Part shown: positions 36,394 to 47,894 of the stretch, piece after piece
How positions within the stretch are numbered: position 1 is the first letter of the stretch
Layout: each line of letters starts with the position of its first letter
NCBI RefSeq assembly: GCF_000204055.1
Contig: NW_006768767.1
Span: 1,032,168 to 1,096,167 of the forward strand
Length of the DNA: 64,000 bases
Source: Melampsora larici-populina 98AG31
Lineage: Eukaryota; Basidiomycota; Pucciniomycetes; Pucciniales; Melampsoraceae
Reading direction: 5' to 3'
The notes under the pieces: generated by a model
Seen by the model: the letters and a program-made list of their open reading frames with translations, nothing else
What the model was told of the DNA's origin: nothing
Databases searched by the model: none
Position numbers and translations under genes: made by a program

Positions 36394-36616
36394 CACAAAC
36401 GCCGACCCGGAACAAGAAGAGATGTTAGCTCAGAAGGAGGAACATCTCGTCGACTTGGCAATAAGACTGCATAACAAATTACATGAAGAAGAATCAAATA
36501 AAGATCTCAGAAAATTCTCCGCAAGAGCTTTAGGTGCCTTATACTATTACATAAGTGGCGCATTAGAGGTAGTTAAAGACGAGCTCGAACACGGAGAGAG
36601 CAATAAAGAAAACTAG
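36332..36616 (+). CDS. Accessory ORF between integrase and 3' LTR of the Gypsy element
   Basis: A 94-codon frame starts 62 bases before the pol stop in another frame and ends 28 bases before the 3' LTR. The product is acidic at the N-terminus (PEEDNTNADPEQEE) with a helical, possibly amphipathic centre (EHLVDLAIRLHNKLHEEES). No family is recognised. Its intactness in a copy with identical LTRs and its position after integrase make it a candidate third gene of the element. Chance is not excluded for a frame this long. Confidence 0.5.
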   Translation: MNSSTPLANSTNATNLPEEDNTNADPEQEEMLAQKEEHLVDLAIRLHNKLHEEESNKDLRKFSARALGALYYYISGALEVVKDELEHGESNKEN

Positions 36617-36644
36617 GAAGTTTTCAATCTTAAAAAGGGGGTGA

Positions 36645-36973
36645 TGTGATACCCCGTTTCTTTTGTTTCCCTTTGTCTCCTCTCTCTTTTTTGTAATACG
36701 CTTTTGAAGACATTTGTGCGCTTTTCCAAATGTCCTCCTTTGACAAATCCTCGCCGGATTTGTCCTCCCACTGTTGTAGACCGGATCCTCTCACATCGGA
36801 TCCGGCCATAGTTAGATCTCACCGACTATCATGTTGTCATTCCCTTCCCATTTTCCTTATTAGTACTTTGTAGAGACGGACGCCTATATAAGGCGTCCTC
36901 TCCTTGCTCCAGGAATGAACACCAAGCAGCTTCTCAGTAGAATCACCGCACCGATCCTCTATTGAACATAACA
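36645..36973 (+). repeat. 3' LTR of the young Gypsy element
   Basis: Same 329 bp as the 5' LTR. A purine-rich tract (AAAAAGGGGG) at 36632-36641 precedes it. Confidence 0.95.
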
Positions 36974-37176
36974 GAAACAAAAGAAAAGAGAAAAGTAGAA
37001 AAGCGCTCTAAAAGCGCGACTTGGAGAACAAAGGAAAAGACAACTAATAAGGATATCGGAGAATCACACGTGGCAACTTCCGGAGGGCTTTAGGTGGAGG
37101 TAAATGTACACCTTATTATAACAATGAAATGCAAGGATTTCTTTCCTGTAGAAGACTTTTCTACGCATTCCCCTGA

Positions 37177-38248
37177 TCAAAGTTTGAAGTTATCTTGCTT
37201 TCTCCTTCTCTTAGCCATCATTGCATTGATTTGTTTTTTGTACCCCAGCTGATTTGTAAACTGAGTGACTCTATGACAATATTGTCCCAACTTTGGTAGT
37301 TTCTCTGAAAATTTTAACTACTCTGATTGTTCTGAATCGATGGAATTTGTCAATGTCACATGTTTTCGTCTATGTAGTCTTCCTATGAGCAATCTTGATT
37401 TGATCAAGGTGTCAGTTCGCATCTTACAACTCTGCCCAACGTTCATGAGTACTACATAAGCCTATTTGGCATTTACCTTTTGAGAATGATCAAGACATTC
37501 AAGATAGAACTTAAAAAAAACCATTGCATTTCAAGCATTTCATATTTTTGTAACACCAACCGGATTAGGGCAGTTTAAGTCTGAATTTCAAGGCTAAGCA
37601 CATTCATCAACGAATTTCTTATAGCCAGCGAGAAACTGTCTGGGTAGGGTGACACATGGCGGGTCATGTATCAAATTCTGAAGATGTGGATGTGATGACT
37701 CTTGTGATTAAGACTGTCTTTTCAAAGTGAATTGAGATCAAACACAACCGATTTATATACCAGATGGTCATCTTCCTAGAGTCATTGATTGTAAAAAGAG
37801 ATGGATAATTGTTTAATGATCTATGTGACACGATCAGAAGAGAGATGTGATATGAACAAATTCGATGAGATAGATGAGATCGTTTCATGTAAGCGCTTAA
37901 TGAGTTCAAGCCGATACAATAAATGGGTTCTGAAGCACTTCTGATATTAATATTGCGCACATGGGAACATGGAAGTCAAATGTCAATGGTCAGGGCTGAC
38001 GAGTGGGTTTTATGAATGGTCTCATTAGATCCGTACTCACGTGAGTCCTATAGTAAAAGCTATACAATGATCAAGAACTAGAAAAAAGTTTTGATGCTGC
38101 CCGTATCTTCAACATGTTTCGCTTTGTGGCTGATTTGGGGGGTGTAGAAGCTGCGGGTGTTGATCGAATGCGCAATTAAGACGTCGAGATTTACGGTGAA
38201 AGCGAAGCAAAGTCAGCTATATGTTGATCAAGAATCACAGCGATCGGA
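37177..38248. other. Spacer without a supported gene
   Basis: Presumed 3' flank of the secreted-protein gene and of the minus-strand gene that follows. A 98-codon minus frame at 37664-37960 lacks coding features that I trust. Confidence 0.4.
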
Positions 38249-40707
38249 TCAGGTCGAGTAATCACCCTTTGAATGCATTTGAAGGTGGTCGGTTTCATTG
38301 CCTGAATAAGTTCGTTCAAACCCAAGGCCACTGTACTGTGGGGAGTGCGAATCACTGTCCATCAGCCTGGCAGTCGGAGGTTCGCATGGATTAGGGTAGT
38401 TTGAGTGTCCAGATAGGACATCGCTATTCCAGCCAGAGTCCGCGCGGTAGTTTGAAAAGCAGCTTCCTATGGTCCCATTAGCAACTGGAATCGGAGGTTC
38501 GGCTTCAAGGCTATCTTCCTGCATAGGACAGCAGCCTGAACCTGAAACAATGGGATTCGTCGGTGGAGTGCTGTGTTCAGGTGCTGCGAAAACCGCAGGA
38601 GATGAACAGCGCGGGCTGCTAAATGTGCTACCCGCGTAAGCTTCTTCCGTCTGGATATGTATAAAGATTTGATTAATTTTTCATTCATCATCGATTTCAC
38701 AAATGTAGATTGAAGGAAGAACTTTTCAGGCTCACATGATGCCTAGCCAAGAGATCGTTATGGATCCAACCAATCTTGTGAAACGCCCGAACCGCGCGAG
38801 TCTTTTTCTGCAGCGGCCATGTGGATTCGGGTAAGGTAAGGATCGCAGCAGTCATTCGATCGGTGATGTACCCCAAGGTCTGACATTGCGCAAAGAAGAT
38901 GCGCGATTAGTTGAGGGTGATGTGGGACAACGTCTGAAAGGGCTTACCATAGCTAAATGTATATCTTTATTCGCCAACTCTGCAAGGGTTCAGAAGACTA
39001 ACCAAGTTTAGGATATGACAGGAACAATGGCTCACAGTCTACGAATAGAGCTTCTTCTTGCCGGCGNNNNNNNNNNNNNNNNNNNNNNNNNNNNNNNNNN
39101 NNNNNNNNNNNNNNNNNNNNNNNNNNNNNNNNNNNNNNNNNNNNNNNNNNNNNNNNNNNNNNNNNNNNNNNNNNNNNNNNNNNNNNNNNNNNNNNNNNNN
39201 NNNNNNNNNNNNNNNNNNNNNNNNNNNNNNNNNNNNNNNNNNNNNNNNNNNNNNNNNNNNNNNNNNNNNNNNNNNNNNNNNNNNNNNNNNNNNNNNNNNN
39301 ATGATACGGATCTCTGAGTTGTTGGTAATGAGGGGTGAAGGGTACGTGGAGCACCTTCATTGCCCATTTTTTCAGAATGTATCGCCTATGACCACAAACA
39401 ATGAGCATGATGGAGCCAGTTGGGAGCATATTTTTCGTCTTCCTAGACCCTCTTGCTGAATTTCAAGCACTTTCTGAATCATCACTGTCACTCTCGTCCA
39501 ACATTTTCATTCTTAAAAACCGCTTGGGCAGGGGCAGAAGCTCTTTGATCCTTCAAATCTTCATCTAGCATCCCAATTGACTCAAGTTCAACTTTTAAAT
39601 CTTCCAACTAAGTCACCAATCGCTTGAATTGCGTGCCTTGTGTGTTTCCACCACCACCGATTCCTACATACTGGTTACTGACGTACGCACCGTCCTCCAC
39701 GGTAGCATAAGAGAGTTGGCTGATTGGCGTCCGGGTAATCATCGAAAGAAGATCTACCGGCTATCATAAACAATGTGTTGTCGGATATAGGAAAGATAAT
39801 CGCCCCAGTTGAGCGATAAGGTGTTGAGACTGTGGCAAACTGTTCAAGGAATCAATTCAGATCAGATCATGGATTGTTCAGAGCGTTTGTGAGTTGTATG
39901 GTATCAAGCGCACTTATTCCACAAGCAAAGTACTACACCATTCCCGGCTCTTTGGCCACCTCCATCAGAATAACAGTCAGGGAGATTATTTTCACTTGCT
40001 CGATTCACCTCTTGTACGTAATCCTCTCTTCCAATCGGTCGAACTCCTGGACCAAAACTTGACTTGCTTCTCGTCGCACTGCATTTGCCCCACTAAGTGC
40101 TTCTAATCTTGACTCTCTCCAAGCTTCAATAATATCAGTCGGTAATTCATCCTCCAAATCTAGATTGTCTAGCTCTAATTTGACCAATGCATCAGTTGTG
40201 AAAGCGTTGTCGAGAAGTAATCCCAGCCTATCCTTTGCATCATCATGATTTGAACAAATTGGGCTATCAGGTGGAGATTCAGCTTTAGGAAGAGGTGGGA
40301 TGATTCCTTGAGCACTGTATCAAAGAAATAAAATGTTAAGTTGTGTTAACTGCCTTGCTGATTCACTCAAGCAACAGCAAAAATCGGACTTACCGGAGGG
40401 CATCATTACTTTTATCCAATAAAATGTATTGATGAGCATAATGTAACTTCAGTACGTGTCTTCTCCATGACCAGTCCATGACCAGAGTTGCTCACAGTTT
40501 GGTATCTTCTGAATAACAGAGTGCTGGCATCTGGTTTTTGAAGTGGCAAATGTCAATTCGCTACTCTTTACCATCAGGCTTCAATTGTGTGTCAAACATT
40601 TCAGCCCATCGGATAACCGTCCCCAATACAGACTTGGTGTGATGCCGGGTCCTATGTACCAAAGGCTGTAACGGCGCCCTTGACTTGGCATGGGGGTTCT
40701 TTCCCAT
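38249..40707 (-). CDS. Multi-exon gene of unknown function
   Basis: Exons on the minus strand: 40572-40707 (ATG at 40707), 40394-40490, 40009-40314, 39758-39829, about 39480-39719, then the N gap, 38948-38977, 38736-38879 and 38249-38650 (TGA). The first four join in phase through GT-AG introns of 81, 79 and 179 bp. The last two join through an 85-bp intron. The N-terminal half is basic then acidic (KAESPPDSPICS; LELDNLDLEDELP). The C-terminal part has GWIHNDLLARHH, faintly like a kinase HxD loop, and a Ser/Pro-rich tail. An in-frame TAG lies near 39625 and the 39720-39757 intron would be only 38 bp, so the middle of the model is uncertain or the allele is damaged. No family is named. Confidence 0.55.
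39067..39300. other. Assembly gap (234 N)
   Basis: A run of N inside the minus-strand unknown gene. Confidence 1.
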
Positions 40708-42669
40708 TGAGCCTCTCCACCCTGATGCAAATAACTTTAAGCAGCTAGAAGCTACCCGCCTGAGAGATTCATGGGAGAAACAATGCCTTGTGGATTATTA
40801 CAATTGATCCATCCTGCTTGCAGGGAAGGGATTATTGTGTCTTGGTTTCATGAGAGCTACCAAGACAAATCTAGATAATCTGGCAAGTCTCACAGCTCAA
40901 ATTGACTCTTAAGATACATCCACATTTTGATACCCCTCAACATGGATCTAGAAAAATGAAAGGACTTGTCCCGTCTCTTCAGTTTTTGAGACTTAACAGG
41001 GACATTTGGAAGAAACTGACAGTGCAGTGCTATTGAAATTGTACTGGTACCAAAGGTTTTTTTTTGACTGATAAGAGTCATCCACAAGTGAAAAAAGAGT
41101 GCCATGGGGGTTCTTTTGCCAAAAATGATTTGTCAATCAGAAAAACTGCTCAGGAATCATTATGTGTCTCAACTGAGCGTCTCTAAAAAGGCTCCAAAAT
41201 TTACCCTGGTGAAACTCACTGTAAATTATCATTTTCAATGTACTCATCATCAGTGTTGTAAACCAAAGGTTTTTAGGTCTCAGGGAATAAGAAAGAGAAA
41301 GGATTTCCAAAAAAGACTGGCTATTCATGCCACCTATATGCCATCAGCTTACATCTCAAGAGAAACCTTATATTTTGTATACTTCAGCATGATGCCCCCT
41401 CAAACGAGATTGACACCATTTGACAAAAGGCCATCTTGAGACATGCTGTTACAACTTGCCAGAGAGCAGTGAGGAATTGATTAGTGATACTACAAAAGGT
41501 ATCGTTCATCATTGGGTATTGAATCTTGATGCAGCGGTAGGATTCATCAAAGTTCAGAAATCATTGGGATTTTCTCTGCAGGAGGGGTTCACAAACCTCC
41601 TGATGGTCCAACTTGAAATTTTACATGGCTGAGCTGTGTTCGTGGTCATATGGGTCTGAATGGAAATGCATACAACGTGAAAAGGCCCCCAGGATGTCGC
41701 GGGATGATGTTTGTTCTGGAGTGACATGCTCTTGATCAACCCACCTTCAGCTTAAAACCTAATTGATTTTAATTAATAACCTGTGAGGTAGTCGGATAGC
41801 TGGAGCTGGCTCGGTAGGGTGGTACGTCACCCTCTTGTGTGTAATTCGCGGGCTTTGGTTTCAGATGTGAGGTTGGGCTTTTGCCAGCAGCGCGACTTTG
41901 CCCAGGAACTATCATATCCTTATTAATATTATATACATTCTAAAATACCCGCAGAAAGTGGACGACGATCGCTAGCAATGGTATGATTCCGAGTTGATCT
42001 TATGTACGACCTTCACTAGTATTGCAACTTTGGCTCGGTTGCACACTTCAAGTCTCCGCAAAGACCTGTATTGAGAGCAAAAAGCTATGGTATATCAGCT
42101 ACGTTGATTGATTCGATCGGCTCATTCGAACTCGAGTTTCTCTCGTGAACGACAGTCCACACAGGATCAGGACGTGGATCCTTAAACCGAAAATGCAGCT
42201 GGTTGAATAGGCCTTTTTTCCTTTTTTTAATCGATAAAGAATGCGTCGTGGTCACTTTGAATATCATTATGATTACTCATTATGATTACTGCATCCCGCA
42301 ATCATCTCCTTACATGGAGGATTCATCAAATCAATGGCAGAAGATCAATCGTATAAACGGAGGATCGGAACATCACAAAAGGTATGAGGACAGATGTGGA
42401 CCTGGTGTTGTAAGCGCAAGACATCGGCCGCCGGAGCGGCGCGGGCACCACTGTGACTGGGGCGCATTGGGCGCGCGTGAACAAACTCTCGAAAAGCGTT
42501 AGGCTGTCTTTACCAAACAGATTGGTGTTAATCCACGATGCAGCTGAGGTCAGCATTAGCTAGCGGTGTGGACTGCGCACTAAGTGAATAACTTTTGAAA
42601 GGACCAGGCGCAAAAGTGATCGCATAAACATGATCACCGATCTTGTCATCAAATAATTTCGAATCTGAT
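40708..42669. repeat. Spacer with a diverged dispersed repeat (41104-41640)
   Basis: The stretch 41310-41560 (CACCTATATGCC, CATCTCAAGAGAAA, GCCATCTTGAGACATG, CAGTGAGGAATTG) corresponds to 47200-47420 at perhaps 75-80% by eye. The long plus frame at 41104-41439 lies in this repeat and has no recognised domain. The rest is unremarkable. Confidence 0.5.
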
Positions 42670-42837
42670 TCACTGAGTGCCGGGTGAATCTTCTCTTGTG
42701 AGGAATTCAATGCCAAACTTCTCGAACTCTTCAAGTCGCAAAAAGAAAGTGGGCTGAGTTTTAATATTTTTCGGTTCATCCTTCAGGATTGAACTCTTTT
42801 GAGCATGCAGGTGCGATAGTTGGACTTGCAACATCAT
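42528..42837 (-). CDS. Small hypothetical gene, one or two exons
   Basis: A 55-codon minus frame from ATG 42837 to TGA 42670 has strongly coding composition (KNIKTQPTFFLRLEEFEKF, then GIEFLTREDSPGT). A donor GTGAATC near its end and an acceptor CACTTAG about 95 bp on would splice it to a short second exon ending near 42528. No family is recognised and no repeat boundary is seen. Confidence 0.35.
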
Positions 42838-44940
42838 CTCACAATGGTGTCATTTAATTGCAAGAATTGTTCTCTATCATACCCGTAAAAAAGGCTTTTG
42901 AACCTCGCCAAAATGAGATGCAATCTCAATCACAACATGATATCTGCACAATAACCATAGAGGCGCGCTCCTATGCATTTCAAGCGTACAACATGATTAT
43001 AATGTATGTAGATGTAAAATCAAGTATTCTTTCTCAATTTTCCACTGGGGTAGTAATGTACTTTTTGGATCTACTTCGTTTAAAAAAATCAGATGGCTTT
43101 GCACTCTTCACACTGTACTCTTCCTTCGTTTTATTCTCCTGAAATATTTTTTCTTTGCTTTCATTCATATTTATTATCTTTTGTGGTGAAGATTACCAGC
43201 CGTGTTTGTACTAAAGAGCCTCAATCTTTTTCAGAGTAAACTGCCAGTCAGATCCCTCAGCTTTATCACAGAAGAGAGAGATCCGGGTAGAACTTTGATG
43301 TGTATGGGTTTAGCTTTTGCCCGTGACCGAGTGAGAGCGAGATAGGAAGCATATCATACTCCCTTCTGCGTCTTGTGAATGTGAATAGTTTTGTAAAAAG
43401 ATGGATGGAGATCTTTGTGCGCAGCTCATTTCTACCCGCCCCCACTTATAAGCTCCTCATAAGCCACCCACCACTCAGATCTCACCATGCCTTTGAGATA
43501 GGATCGATTTCTAATAAAAATGATTTAGGGGGATGTGATTTTTGGTTCTGGTTCAACAATGTTGGTAGCTGATGATACCCGTATGTATAGACATTTACTT
43601 TGCCTAGCTCTCAAAATGATATTTCCTGTCCCAATTGTGCAAACCTGACGTTTATCTGCATTCTGAAACGTCCTGATTTGAATTTATGATAAATTTTGTA
43701 CCAATAAGAACCAGGGTTCTCAACTTCATCAGTTGCGTCTATATAAAATCGCTTTGCTGCTTTGATGAGCGCGGATTTTGGAAATTCATGCTTCGCGCTT
43801 TTGGTGATATTCTGATGAACTCTGCTATGTAACTTCTTTAGTAAGTTATCTGACGCACAATCACCAAAGATCCGACTTTCGATCGATTATAATTTTTTGA
43901 AAGATGCTTGAGAAGGCTTTAGTCAATGTAAATGAGATGGAGCATAGGTATCAACTGTGGTATATGCATTTTGCGCGGTCCTATTGACTTTTCTCAACGA
44001 AATAAGAATCGATACTCAGCTCTTTTGGTGCTTGGAGTCTCTGCTTTTTGCACTCGCAGTGTTCGTTTGTATCTCAAGCCAACTTCAAAGGACGCGAAAT
44101 CAATCTGGCCAACTTCTCTTAGAGGTACCTGATAAGGTCTGAATGAAAGCCGATCATCATCAGCTATTTCGTCAGATTTTGTGAATAAATCCTGCGCAGG
44201 TTATCCTATGGTCGCATTCTGAGTATATATGATGAGCGTTTTGACTTTGGGGCGTTATTAGATCGATTTTCGAGCCCAGAGATGTATCTACTTCCATAGC
44301 AGTGCGTACGTATCTTTAGTCAACTGATGACTATGGATGGCGCGAACTGAGTCGATTTTGTTTCAATATTTTTCAACTGAAACAAAAAGAGAGATCCGTG
44401 TGTTTGTAGTGCGCTACAGATGTGCAAAATTTGGTAAGCAATATCTATGAAGTCCCAAATCTATCCCCTGAGATTACATCTCAATAAACACAATTGTGAT
44501 TTTCCTGCTGATGAATTCACTCTTTGCGCGGCTCTTCTCAGGTGGTAGACTCAACGAGTCGTAGCTCTCGCAATCAGTTCGGGCTATAAGGCTACAAGCT
44601 GTTCACTGGGTGTTAAGCTATTGAACCAGGTGCTGATGAAGTTGCAAAAATATCATAGATTCTTCTGCATCCCGAAGATATAAAGTGTTTAACTTCAACT
44701 CGATGCCTTCGCTTTCACATCACCTTCCGAAGGAAGGACGTCTGACATAAGCTTGATCTCAATACACCGTTTTTTACTGAGGTTTGTGATTCCTCATAAT
44801 GTCTAACTCACATCTCTGACACTGATTCAACCAATGAAAAGAAGCATCTGCATCTGCAAGCTGTGGTAAATGACTTTCACAAGGCTTTATTAACCTTTTA
44901 TCAGATTTTACGATTACATAGCATTTGTTGATGACATCTA
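42838..44940. other. Spacer upstream of the kinase gene
   Basis: AT-rich with scattered short frames. A 61-codon hydrophobic plus frame at 43957-44142 is the only one with some character. Nothing is called as a gene. Confidence 0.35.
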
Positions 44941-44997
44941 ATGCCCTCAGCTCAGATTCTGCGTCAAAATTTCCCTCATCCTTCGCCTTACCTATGG

Positions 44998-45006
44998 TAT
45001 ATAAAT
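44998..45006 (+). promoter_or_regulatory. TATA box of the kinase gene
   Basis: TATATAAAT lies about 295 bp before the ATG and is followed by a pyrimidine-rich leader (CTTTTC, TCATCTC), typical of a fungal promoter with a long 5' UTR. Confidence 0.5.
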
Positions 45007-45300
45007 CCGCCGTCTGTAGTCAAACTGTTCAACTCAAACACTCAACTCAAACCACCTGACTCTAACTACGCAACTCATCCACCATCAAGTCTGGTATATT
45101 TTCTTTCACGCTTCGTCCCCTCTATCACAATTCATCTCTTTTTTGGTTACCTTACTACCTTTTCTATCTTCGCTCCAGTTTTTATAATCAAGTCTGATAT
45201 ATATCTTACTCTGAACTTTCTCCCAGGTTCGATCGACTTCCTGCCTTTTCTATCTTAGACAACCTATCACCTCATAAAAATCGCTTCTTATCACCTAATC

Positions 45301-46265
45301 ATGATCAATAATCACTCAAGTGGCGACTTACTAGGAAATGCCGTCGCTCTCATAGATAAAATCCCAATTATGAACGAATTTTCGATATTTGAAAAGGTTT
45401 CGTCGAGCGGTTATTCGATCGTCGTAAAAGCCGAAGCCCGTTTTCGTCCAGCTACGTTTGCCTTAAAAGTTATTCCATCCCCTGGACCGCGAGGCAACAA
45501 ACCAACCCCCTCTATCAGGCGCGAAGTCGAAATTTTGAGGACTCTTGACCACCCTTGCATTGTCAGATTTTTCGGATGTAGATTCTACTCGAAGACCGCT
45601 TGTATAATGATGGAGCTAGCTTCAACGAATCTTGCACAATTGATTCGACAATCGCGCATGCCAGAGGGTCTCGCAAAACAATATATACTCCAAATAGCCG
45701 ATGGACTTGACTATATACACGCCAAGGGAATCATACATAGAGATCTCACGCTCAACAATGTCCTTGTTACTTACGATGGTATAATCAAAATATCAGACTT
45801 TGCTTCAGCCTTGGATCCCCATTTGAATATAGGCCATGAGGATGTTTGGGCCTATGAAGATTGCGATAGCCGAGAAACTAAAGGTCCGGAAGTTGTTCTC
45901 CGGAATGAACAATCAAGAGCTGGCGATTATTGGTCTTTAGGTGTGATCTTATACCAATTAGTAACGGGCAGGGATCCTTTCAAGTCCGGTATGTACTACG
46001 ACCAAAGAAAGACCTCTGGTATTCCACAACTAAATCCTTACTGACTTTTCGTTTGTTATCTACTGCTTTAGATTCCTTTTCAGGCGGTGGTAGGAGTTTG
46101 CCAGAAAATATTGTTTACTCTCCATTGGAAATTCCTCCTTATATATCTCCTCAGTGCTGTGAAGTGCTTCACAGATTGTTGGCCAAAGCTCCCAATTCTA
46201 GGATATGTTCATTCCAAGAGTTGAGCTCATGTGCTTTCTTCAATAATGTAGCATTGAGCTATTGA
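45301..46265 (+). CDS. Serine/threonine protein kinase-like protein, DFG replaced by DFA
   Basis: Exons 45301-45988 and 46072-46265 join through an 83-bp GTATGT...TAG intron and give about 293 aa, almost only a kinase domain. Visible motifs are ALK at 54-56 (Lys56), Glu75 in IRREVEIL, IHRDLTLNN at 145-153 with Asp148 and Asn153, SDFASA at 165-170, GPE in place of APE near 195, and DYWSLGVILYQLVTGRDPF. The glycine-rich loop is degenerate (SSSGYS). The layout resembles the PDK1/AGC group (ADYWSLG, YQL-G-PF), but the DFG glycine, the HRD-following Lys and the loop are altered. Catalytic Lys, Glu and Asp remain, so activity is possible but unproven. There is no signal peptide or membrane segment. 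The gene lies alone between repeats. Confidence 0.85.
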
Positions 46266-46602
46266 AATTTCATTTCTGATATTCTCATAGACACGGTTAC
46301 ATATACGTTGCTTGTTGACACATTGTTTTGCGTATGAAGTCTGAAAATTAGTTCTTATCTCATAGAAGCTGTTATTGCCAATTTCCTATCCTCATATTAG
46401 TCCCAAGATGCAATTAACATGTCAATTATTTGTGATCTTACTCGCTGTAATCATGTGGCAGGAACATGTGCATGATGTTAGTTTTCAGTACCCAGATACC
46501 TATCCTCAATGATTCCCAAATCCACCCCAAATTAGATTCCGTGTACTTGCTACAATCTTGGAGGAGGCATTTCAGAACAAGGGATGTGTAGGTTGTAGGA
46601 CA
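46266..46602. other. 3' flank of the kinase gene
   Basis: AT-rich; no gene. It runs up to the mariner-like MITE. Confidence 0.4.
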
Positions 46603-47172
46603 TACAGTCGCTAAAGCCAGATTCCAACTACCCCTCGCCCGCAAGATCAAAATTTCAACTTTGACCCGGTGTTACCCTAACTCAATTCTACACTACACTC
46701 TATACCAGGACATTCATGGAATGGGCTGAATGAGCTCAATCTGAAAATGTAAAAAAAAATCAAAAAAGTTGAACGGTTCAAAAGTTGATTATTTTGTTTT
46801 ACTAAAATTCCCACATTTTGGGACCTAAGCATATATTTAGGCTGTATTATGCTAATAAACGTAGTACCTTAGCCACCTAAGTACTTAGGCCCGCTAGCTT
46901 AAGTACTTAATAGCTCTAGCCGTAACAAAAGGTTGGCCACAAAATCAGATCAATTACCACCTTGAACACTGATTTTGACTAGTTGGAAGTCTGTTGGGCC
47001 TTATAGACTCTCCGTTGAGCCCTGAAAGCTTTAATTCTGGTATAATATGATGGGTTCTTGAAGATTTGAAGATGCTAAAAAACTATTTTTTTGGAAATTC
47101 AAACCCCCAAAATTGGGACCGGGGCTGGCCCCGGGTCAAAAGGGTAGCTGAATTCAGCCTTTAGCGACTGTA
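46603..47172. mobile_element. Mariner-like MITE with TA duplication
   Basis: Ends are TA-CAGTCGCTAAAG at 46603 and CTTTAGCGACTG-TA finishing at 47172. A weaker inverted pair (TTTGACCCGG) lies farther in, and the centre has short palindromes around CCTAAG/CTTAGG. No coding frame is present. The TA flank fits Tc1/mariner. Confidence 0.7.
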
Positions 47173-47202
47173 GAATACGGCATAAATTTCTTGAGCAAAA
47201 GC

Positions 47203-47483
47203 TAGCTATATATGCCACTTGTGTGGGAGAAGCTTGCATCTCAAGGGAATACTCATATTTCATATACTTAAACATGATGGTTCCTCAAAAAACATTGACA
47301 ACATTCAGAGTCGGGCCATCTTGGGATATGTTGTTGCAAGTTGCCAGGTAGTAGTGAGGAATTGTTCAATGATACTACAAACAGTATGATTCATTGTTGG
47401 TTATGTATTGAAGCTTGATGAAGAGGCTAGCTATATATGCCACTTGTGTGGGAGAAGCTTGCATCTCAAGGGAATACTCATAT
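47203..47483. repeat. Tandem duplication of 57 bp at the Copia 5' flank
   Basis: The stretch GCTAGCTATATATGCCACTT through GGGAATACTCATA occurs at 47202-47258 and again at 47426-47482. The second copy ends exactly at the Copia LTR. The period is about 224 bp. The whole belongs to the dispersed repeat also seen at 41.3-41.56 kb. Confidence 0.85.
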
Positions 47484-47890
47484 TATTGAAGTCGCTGTTT
47501 TCTTATTTTTCTCTTTTTGATCATGTTTCTCTCCTTCTATAAAAATAGCCAACATCCTATTCATTCTTCTTTAGGTCCATAACTATTTGTTCTACGCTGT
47601 TCTTTTTCTCTTCTCGTTTCAGCTCTATGACCACTCATCCCAATGTGGTGAATGATACTCACAACCACTCTCGAATACTAAACCTATGTCTAGAAAGAAT
47701 TCTCACTATAAAGAGCTGTAGTTTGTGTGTTCTAATTGTTTTCTTCACTCAAACTTCTCATCTCTTTATTTGTGCCACCTTTACGACAGGTGCATTTCTT
47801 TCTTGCTCACTTATTAGTGACTTCAGCCGCAGCGCTTAACTACATCACTAATACGTGACTCTCTACCAGTCACCTGGCCTTCGTTACATC
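47484..47890 (+). repeat. 5' LTR of the Copia element
   Basis: Begins TATTGAAGTCGCTG and ends at about TTACATCA, roughly 407 bp. The first 386 bp are shared with 58921-59306 with about eight visible differences. It carries pyrimidine-rich blocks and CTTCTATAAAAATAG, a TATA-like element. Confidence 0.9.
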
Positions 47891-47894
47891 ATTA

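Larger units (their letters stand above)
29636..37072 (-). mobile_element. Solo LTR (29640-29911 plus 36974-37068) interrupted by a Gypsy element
   Basis: The outer ends are TGTGATCC at 29640 and GAATCACA ending at 37068, the inverted TG...CA ends of an LTR. CGTG lies immediately outside on both sides (29636-29639 and 37069-37072). Removing the inner Gypsy element leaves about 363 bp. A TATATAAACCG lies in the minus orientation. The outer host sequence stays open in frame across it. Confidence 0.75.
29133..37176 (+). pseudogene. Small secreted protein gene (effector-like) split by nested LTR elements
   Basis: Exon 1 29133-29172, exon 2 29249-29285 and exon 3 29369-29437 join in phase through GT-AG introns of 76 and 83 bp. 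They encode a hydrophobic signal peptide (MLFFKIIIAAVLA) followed by dibasic sites QRRS and KKRS, as in Kex2-processed secreted proteins. A further open frame starts at about 29543 (KFVSVKAMGYSAPYVAVV) and reaches the insertion at 29639. After the 4-bp duplication the same frame resumes at 37073 and ends at the TGA at 37174-37176, with two cysteines. Exon 3 and this last frame do not join in phase at the visible AGs, so there is either a one-base indel or a missed micro-exon. The host protein would be about 110 aa. Function is unknown; effector-like is inference from size and signal peptide. The 7.4-kb insertion must disrupt it. Confidence 0.55.

Noticed and set aside
41104..41439. 111-codon plus frame as a gene
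   Set aside because: It lies in a dispersed repeat whose relative at 47.2 kb does not keep the frame, and it has no recognised motif.
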